Assembly (NCBI GenBank): GCA_964200185.2
Contig: CAXNAD020000254.1
Span: 1 to 23,272 of the forward strand
Length of the DNA stretch: 23,272 bases
Source of the DNA: Choristocarpus tenellus KU-1152
Taxonomy: Eukaryota; Phaeophyceae
Reading direction: 5' to 3'
Shown: positions 20,886 through 23,272 of the stretch, piece by piece
How the letters are laid out: each line of letters opens with the position of its first letter
How positions within the stretch are numbered: the stretch's first letter is position 1
Notes under the pieces: generated by a model
Told to the model about the DNA's origin: nothing
Database searches by the model: none
What the model saw: only the letters and a program-made list of their open reading frames with translations
Program-made: the position numbers and the translations under genes

Positions 20886-23062
20886 CCCTCCCTCCCCAGT
20901 GGAAGGCACCCCTGTATATGCACACAAGGTTCTTTGCATGAGGTGCACATACTTTAAGGCAATGCTAACAGGAGAGATGAAGGAGAGCCGTGCAAGAGAA
21001 ATTGAATTGCCGGATGTGAGGCATTCTATCTTCCTGGCACTGCTTGAGTATCTATACACTGACCATGTGAGACATGATGAAGAATGAGAATGGTCCTGAT
21101 GTCATGGAATACCTACCTGCTTTGGAAGGCGGTTTTTGGAGGGGATGAAGAGTGGAAAGTTGCCGAAAACAGTTAGTTGTGATGGATGGGTTTGTGCTTG
21201 TTTTGCTGCAATTCAATTAAATTGAAGTGCAAACGTCAACAATCTAACGATTTTATTGGATCGGTTATTTTCTTGCATACACATGCACTGTGCACTCTCC
21301 TAGAATTTTCTGGGGGCGCTCAGCCATTTGCCTGTCTTGCTCTAATTGTAATTGAACACATAAGAAAAATTCAACCTGTTGATTTTTTTCAACGCGCCTT
21401 TTGATCCGCAATAGAATGGTTTGCATTTGGGGAATTGTGGATTAGACAGGAGTTTTTTGGTTGTGTTGAAGTATGGTGTCAATGTGTTATGGCGCTGAAT
21501 GGATGATTCTTGGGCTTGTGCACTTTGGAAGTGTTGAGTGGAACAATAGAAGAGAGATGTGAATCACATGTATATCGATTTGTTTTCACTGCACTATGGT
21601 ATGATAAGTTCGGATTTGCTGCAGTTGGCTGCAATCGGCGTATCAACAATTTGGGGAGGAGACATGGTTTTAAAATTTGGTTGTAGGTAAGGTGCAACCT
21701 CTTTTGTGTTTTATGTTCATGTTTGACAAGATAACGGTATGTATTCCATATAGTGCTGGAAGAGGTGAGAAATTATACACTTTTTTTTTTCTCCTGTTGG
21801 TAGTACATTTGAAGGTAACTCGGGCACTAATCCATCACATGCTCATCACAATGTGCGAGTTTAATTCATGAATCTGTGTTATGGAGGGGCTACAGGAAGG
21901 AGGTCTCAAGCAAGACTGAACACAGGCAGAGTTTCCGGGGGAGGGGGGGGGGGGATTTTTACCAATGAGAAAACGGCTGAGTTCTTGGGCAAATGATAGG
22001 ACAAAAAAGACAATAATAATGCCTTATTTTTGGACAAATGAAATGTCACGAATTTGAATGCTTTTGAACTTTATATTGAGATCAATCAGTTTGAGGTGGT
22101 GAAAAAGGCAATGGCATATCTTTTGCTGGTGTGTGTGTGTGAGTGTGTGTGTGTGTTAGAAGAGTGCCTCTAGGGTCATCAATTAACTTTAAAGTACATA
22201 CCTGTAAAATACAGCACTCTCCCACTCACTGTTCCATCTTCACGCCTTGGACAACAAATTCAGGTGGATGTTGATCTTGAGATTGCCATGGAATTGTTCC
22301 AGGCTGCGGATCGATTTGGGGTTGATCGCCTCAAGCGCATGTGTGAGAGCAAGATGCTTGCTTCTATCAATGTGGAGAATGCTGCAAGCATTTTTCATGC
22401 GGCAGATGAGCGAAATGCCAAGGTGTGTGGGTGGATGGATTTGTAGGTGGCAAAAAATAGTACAGAAAGAGATGAGTGAAGAATTGTTGAGTTGCATTCC
22501 TAGTGCTGGCCACAAGGCTCTGCATGCAATTTTGTGGGGAACGCACACACAAAAGAAGTATATTTGGTACTAAATGGTGTTGTTATTGAAGCAGCATTTA
22601 TTCCGATTACCTCCTAAACTTGTGTCTGTCTTTGTTGTCATTTGTGTGAATAGGAAACCAGCTGCATTCATCAAACATTCCTCATCTATATGCCCCTCAC
22701 ATCTGTGCATCCACCCCCTGATGCTTATCTGCCAATGATTCCTCTATCCTTGTTGTAGCGCTTGATGTCTGGATGCTAACCTTCACCCTATCCCTCCCAC
22801 ACCTTAACAACTCCTGTCTGATGTCCATGGTGATGACCCATGCACCCATCCCTGGAAACGGTGGTGTTTTCAACTCCAAAACACCACGTTGCTTATACCA
22901 ATAAATACAAACAACTCCTGGCAACAATGGTCAAAGTCTCTCCGAGAGAAGTGCCTAAATTTTATCCTGGGAAATTTTGATGCTGTGACCAAGACGACAG
23001 ATTTTGAGGAAATGGGACGCATCAACATCGAGCTTGTGTTTGAGATACTGCGCAACCGATAA
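13082..23062 (+). CDS. Kelch-BTB protein, LZTR1-like, nine coding exons (487 aa)
   Basis: Probable substrate adaptor of a CUL3-RING ubiquitin ligase: the kelch propeller would bind targets and the BTB would bind CUL3. The join is 13082-13199, 14173-14509, 14987-15149, 15635-15799, 17119-17243, 18738-18841, 20900-21066, 22264-22422 and 22937-23062, in frame throughout. Six kelch blades have FGG/FAG at residues 38-40, 88-90, 139-141, 188-190, 238-240 and 287-289. Their partner tryptophans are W60, W110, W160, W210 and W259, and N-terminal W8 closes the last blade. The BTB spans about 320-425 (SDITFMVEGTPVYAHKVL, LPDV, LEYLYTD), with M364-K365-E366 fitting the CUL3-binding phi-x-E motif. A short 3-box/BACK-like tail ends at 487. 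Kelch before BTB, as in LZTR1, but with one BTB instead of two. Family certain; orthology to LZTR1 and CUL3 binding inferred. Confidence 0.93.
13200..14172 (+). other. Kelch-BTB intron 1
   Basis: Donor GTGACC, acceptor CCAAG. The exon 1 frame stays open about 100 codons into the intron, but the sequence there has no kelch pattern, whereas splicing restores FGGYDG exactly. The stretch 13860-14040 is a long C/A-rich pyrimidine-biased block. Confidence 0.85.
14173..14509 (+). CDS. Kelch-BTB gene, coding exon 2 (blades 1-3)
   Basis: The largest exon. It encodes GYDGSNRVNDFYEF..RRW, VHGNAFFVFAGFDGNQRVND..MW and VHGNSMYVFGGYDGSYRSDFH. The classic kelch order (GG, Tyr-Asp, spaced Trp) is clear. A 16-base DNA word, at 14190-14205 and again at 14340-14355, repeats exactly 150 bases apart and encodes RVNDF in two neighbouring blades. 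Acceptor AAG, donor GTGAGT, phase 2 at its end. Confidence 0.95.
14510..14986 (+). other. Kelch-BTB intron 2
   Basis: Donor GTGAGT, acceptor CTCCAG. No further content recognised. Confidence 0.88.
14987..15149 (+). CDS. Kelch-BTB gene, coding exon 3 (blades 3-4)
   Basis: Reads FSFESSSWASVMAAGRVP, then VHGGCMYLFGGHDGTRHLND and ends VFDFE. It finishes blade 3 with W160 and starts blade 4. Donor GAG|GTAATC is the only GTA donor in the window; phase 0. Confidence 0.94.
15150..15634 (+). other. Kelch-BTB intron 3
   Basis: Donor GTAATC. A C/T-rich stretch (about 15505-15627) precedes the acceptor, which ends CTTAAAAG. Nothing else recognised. Confidence 0.82.
15635..15799 (+). CDS. Kelch-BTB gene, coding exon 4 (blades 4-5)
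   Basis: 55 codons: PRFWMTLSTEGPAPIPRDSH, then VIHGQSMYVFGGSTGSAMND and LDKCRWGQ. The acceptor (AAAAG) is weak by eye, but starting here supplies W210 at exactly the position the repeat demands. Blade 5 has STG where the others have YDG or HDG. Donor CAG|GTGTGT, phase 0. Confidence 0.92.
15800..17118 (+). other. Kelch-BTB intron 4 (1.3 kb)
   Basis: Donor GTGTGT, acceptor GGTGCAG. It holds the near-perfect 21-bp hairpin listed separately (16912-16964). No other feature supported. Confidence 0.85.
16912..16964 (+). repeat. Near-perfect hairpin, 21-bp stem with 11-base loop
   Basis: The left arm 16912-16932 (starts CAGGCATTC, ends GACTGAGT) is complementary to the right arm 16944-16964 (starts ACTCAGTC, ends AATGCCTG) at every position except T16922, which would make a G-U pair in RNA. 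The loop is 16933-16943. Pairing does not extend outside the arms. It lies in the sense orientation inside an intron. It could be a small-RNA precursor, a tiny foldback element, or chance; stem length and perfection argue against chance. Confidence 0.8.
17119..17243 (+). CDS. Kelch-BTB gene, coding exon 5 (blade 6)
   Basis: VQALGSAPNHRFCHVASVHN, then MYLFGGYDGTNRLNDLVEF. It follows exon 4 directly (CRWGQ-VQALG), giving the last kelch unit, whose missing Trp strand is supplied by the N-terminus. Acceptor TGCAG, donor GTGAGA, phase 2. Confidence 0.95.
17244..18737 (+). other. Kelch-BTB intron 5 (1.5 kb)
   Basis: Donor GTGAGA, acceptor TGTGTAG. T/G-rich. It contains the three-unit GGTTAG block. 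No gene recognised. Confidence 0.85.
17886..17903 (+). repeat. Telomere-like GGTTAG x3
   Basis: Three exact GGTTAG units (TTAGGG type) in tandem within kelch-BTB intron 5. The block is too short for a telomere, and coding exons continue on both sides, so this is an interstitial occurrence. Confidence 0.9.
18738..18841 (+). CDS. Kelch-BTB gene, coding exon 6 (linker and start of BTB)
   Basis: Reads FGVDLMSCDIPKSTLITDL, then KEFVNSETLSDITFM. The linker leads into the SDITF beta strand that starts BTB domains. Acceptor GTGTAG, donor GTGAGA, phase 1 at its end. Confidence 0.92.
18842..20899 (+). other. Kelch-BTB intron 6 (2.1 kb)
   Basis: Donor GTGAGA. T/G-rich with several poly-T runs and a short tandem TGTAT run near 20175. 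It ends with the long poly-C acceptor tract listed separately. No gene recognised. Confidence 0.85.
20849..20897 (+). repeat. C34 homopolymer forming the acceptor tract of intron 6
   Basis: Thirty-four consecutive C, then C-runs of 5, 3 and 4 separated by single T, lie directly before the AG of exon 7. The tract therefore doubles as the polypyrimidine tract. The antisense strand is G-rich and could form a G-quadruplex; the sense strand could form an i-motif. Exact length may suffer from sequencing error. Confidence 0.92.
20900..21066 (+). CDS. Kelch-BTB gene, coding exon 7 (BTB core)
   Basis: Encodes VEGTPVYAHKVLCMRCTYFK, GEMKESRAREIELPDV and LALLEYLYTDH. The buried HKVL and YTD signatures of the BTB are present, as is the phi-x-E candidate M364-K365-E366. 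Acceptor CCCCAG, donor CAT|GTGAGA, phase 0 at its end. Confidence 0.95.
21937..21954 (+). repeat. G5AG12 tract
   Basis: Guanine run with one interrupting A, same design as the tracts at 6671 and 23206. In kelch-BTB intron 7, sense orientation. Confidence 0.9.
22129..22156 (+). repeat. GT dinucleotide microsatellite
   Basis: Six GT units, one GA, then seven GT units, in kelch-BTB intron 7, about 110 bases before exon 8. Confidence 0.9.
22264..22422 (+). CDS. Kelch-BTB gene, coding exon 8 (end of BTB, 3-box)
   Basis: 53 codons: VDVDLEIAMELFQAADRF, then GVDRLKRMCESKM and NVENAASIFHAADERNAK. This is the C-terminal BTB helix pair plus the following helices typical of the 3-box, which helps bind CUL3. 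Acceptor TTCAG, donor GTGTGT, phase 0. Confidence 0.95.
22423..22936 (+). other. Kelch-BTB intron 8
   Basis: Donor GTGTGT, acceptor GTCAAAG. C-rich and CA-rich around 22690-22850. No gene recognised. Confidence 0.82.
22937..23062 (+). CDS. Kelch-BTB gene, coding exon 9 (C-terminus and stop)
   Basis: Reads SLREKCLNFILGNFDAVTKT, ends LVFEILRNR and stops at TAA 23060-23062. The (L)-x-E-K-C-L-N-F-I block is the standard BACK-like helix after a BTB, and resembles LKEHCLNFVV of LZTR1. The protein stops soon after, so the BACK domain is partial. Joining to exon 8 gives NAK-SLREKCLNF. Confidence 0.92.
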   Translation, partial: SLREKCLNFILGNFDAVTKTTDFEEMGRINIELVFEILRNR

Positions 23063-23272
23063 CGCCCCAGCCCCTTCCTCCACCCCACTCCTTGCCAATG
23101 CAAGTTGCGGGTAGCCTATTCTGTGGCTGCAGCAGCTTGCACTCGTGGTTGTGCTTGTACATCTTCTACCTCACGAGTGATCTTGGGGTCTCTTGAGGCA
23201 GTCTAGGGGGGAGGGGGGAGGGGGGGGGGGGGGGGGGTCTCAGGAAGAGGTATAAAGAGGCCATATAACAAA
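23063..23272 (+). other. 3' flank of kelch-BTB gene
   Basis: Presumed 3' UTR. No AATAAA is visible before the window ends. It contains a very long G-rich tract. Confidence 0.6.
23206..23237 (+). repeat. G6AG6AG18 tract
   Basis: Thirty guanines with two single A interruptions, about 145 bases after the stop codon and so probably in the kelch-BTB 3' UTR. It has strong G-quadruplex potential in RNA. Confidence 0.92.

Larger units (their letters stand above)
21067..22263 (+). other. Kelch-BTB intron 7 (1.2 kb)
   Basis: Donor GTGAGA, acceptor TTCAG. Holds a G5AG12 tract and an interrupted GT microsatellite. No gene recognised. Confidence 0.85.

Noticed and set aside
20757-21059. Minus-strand frame with a polyglycine run
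   Set aside because: It is the complement of the C34 tract and the BTB exon; the plus-strand BTB reading is unambiguous.

Overview
This is nuclear DNA of a eukaryote. It holds two intron-rich protein genes arranged head to head, and no bacterial-type operons, CRISPR arrays, rRNA or tRNA. The organism cannot be named from the sequence. The MO25 residues look like those of protist, fungal or plant homologues as much as animal ones. The introns are long (about 0.5 to 2.4 kb), and 12 of 15 inferred 5' splice sites begin GTG rather than GTA. A protist or algal lineage is my best guess; a stramenopile would fit, but that is inference.

Left part, minus strand (1807-12516): a complete MO25/CAB39-like scaffold gene in eight coding exons. 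Splicing them in frame gives a 348-residue protein that aligns along its whole length with the MO25 family, with an extra hydrophilic tail. Six of the seven introns are phase 0. The first 1.8 kb of the window is its downstream flank and has no recognisable gene.

Middle (12517-13081): a 565-base stretch between the two start codons, presumably a shared or back-to-back promoter. A TATAAAAG element faces the plus-strand gene.

Right part, plus strand (13082-23062): a complete kelch-BTB gene in nine coding exons giving 487 residues. The N-terminal half is a six-bladed kelch propeller with a near-perfect 50-residue period and an N-terminal closing strand. The C-terminal half is one BTB domain followed by a short 3-box/BACK-like helical segment. 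Kelch before BTB is the LZTR1-like order, opposite to animal KLHL proteins. The likely role is a substrate adaptor for a CUL3 ubiquitin ligase.

The two products work in separately known pathways: MO25 activates STE20-family or LKB1-type kinases, and LZTR1-like proteins drive ubiquitylation of targets such as RAS GTPases. Any functional link between them is untested; co-expression from the divergent promoter is the obvious hypothesis. The most unusual non-coding signals are a 21-bp hairpin in kelch intron 4, a 34-C homopolymer that forms the splice-acceptor tract of the BTB-core exon, repeated G5-6AGn tracts, a GGTTAG x3 telomere-like block, and a base-composition asymmetry that flips at the divergent promoter.
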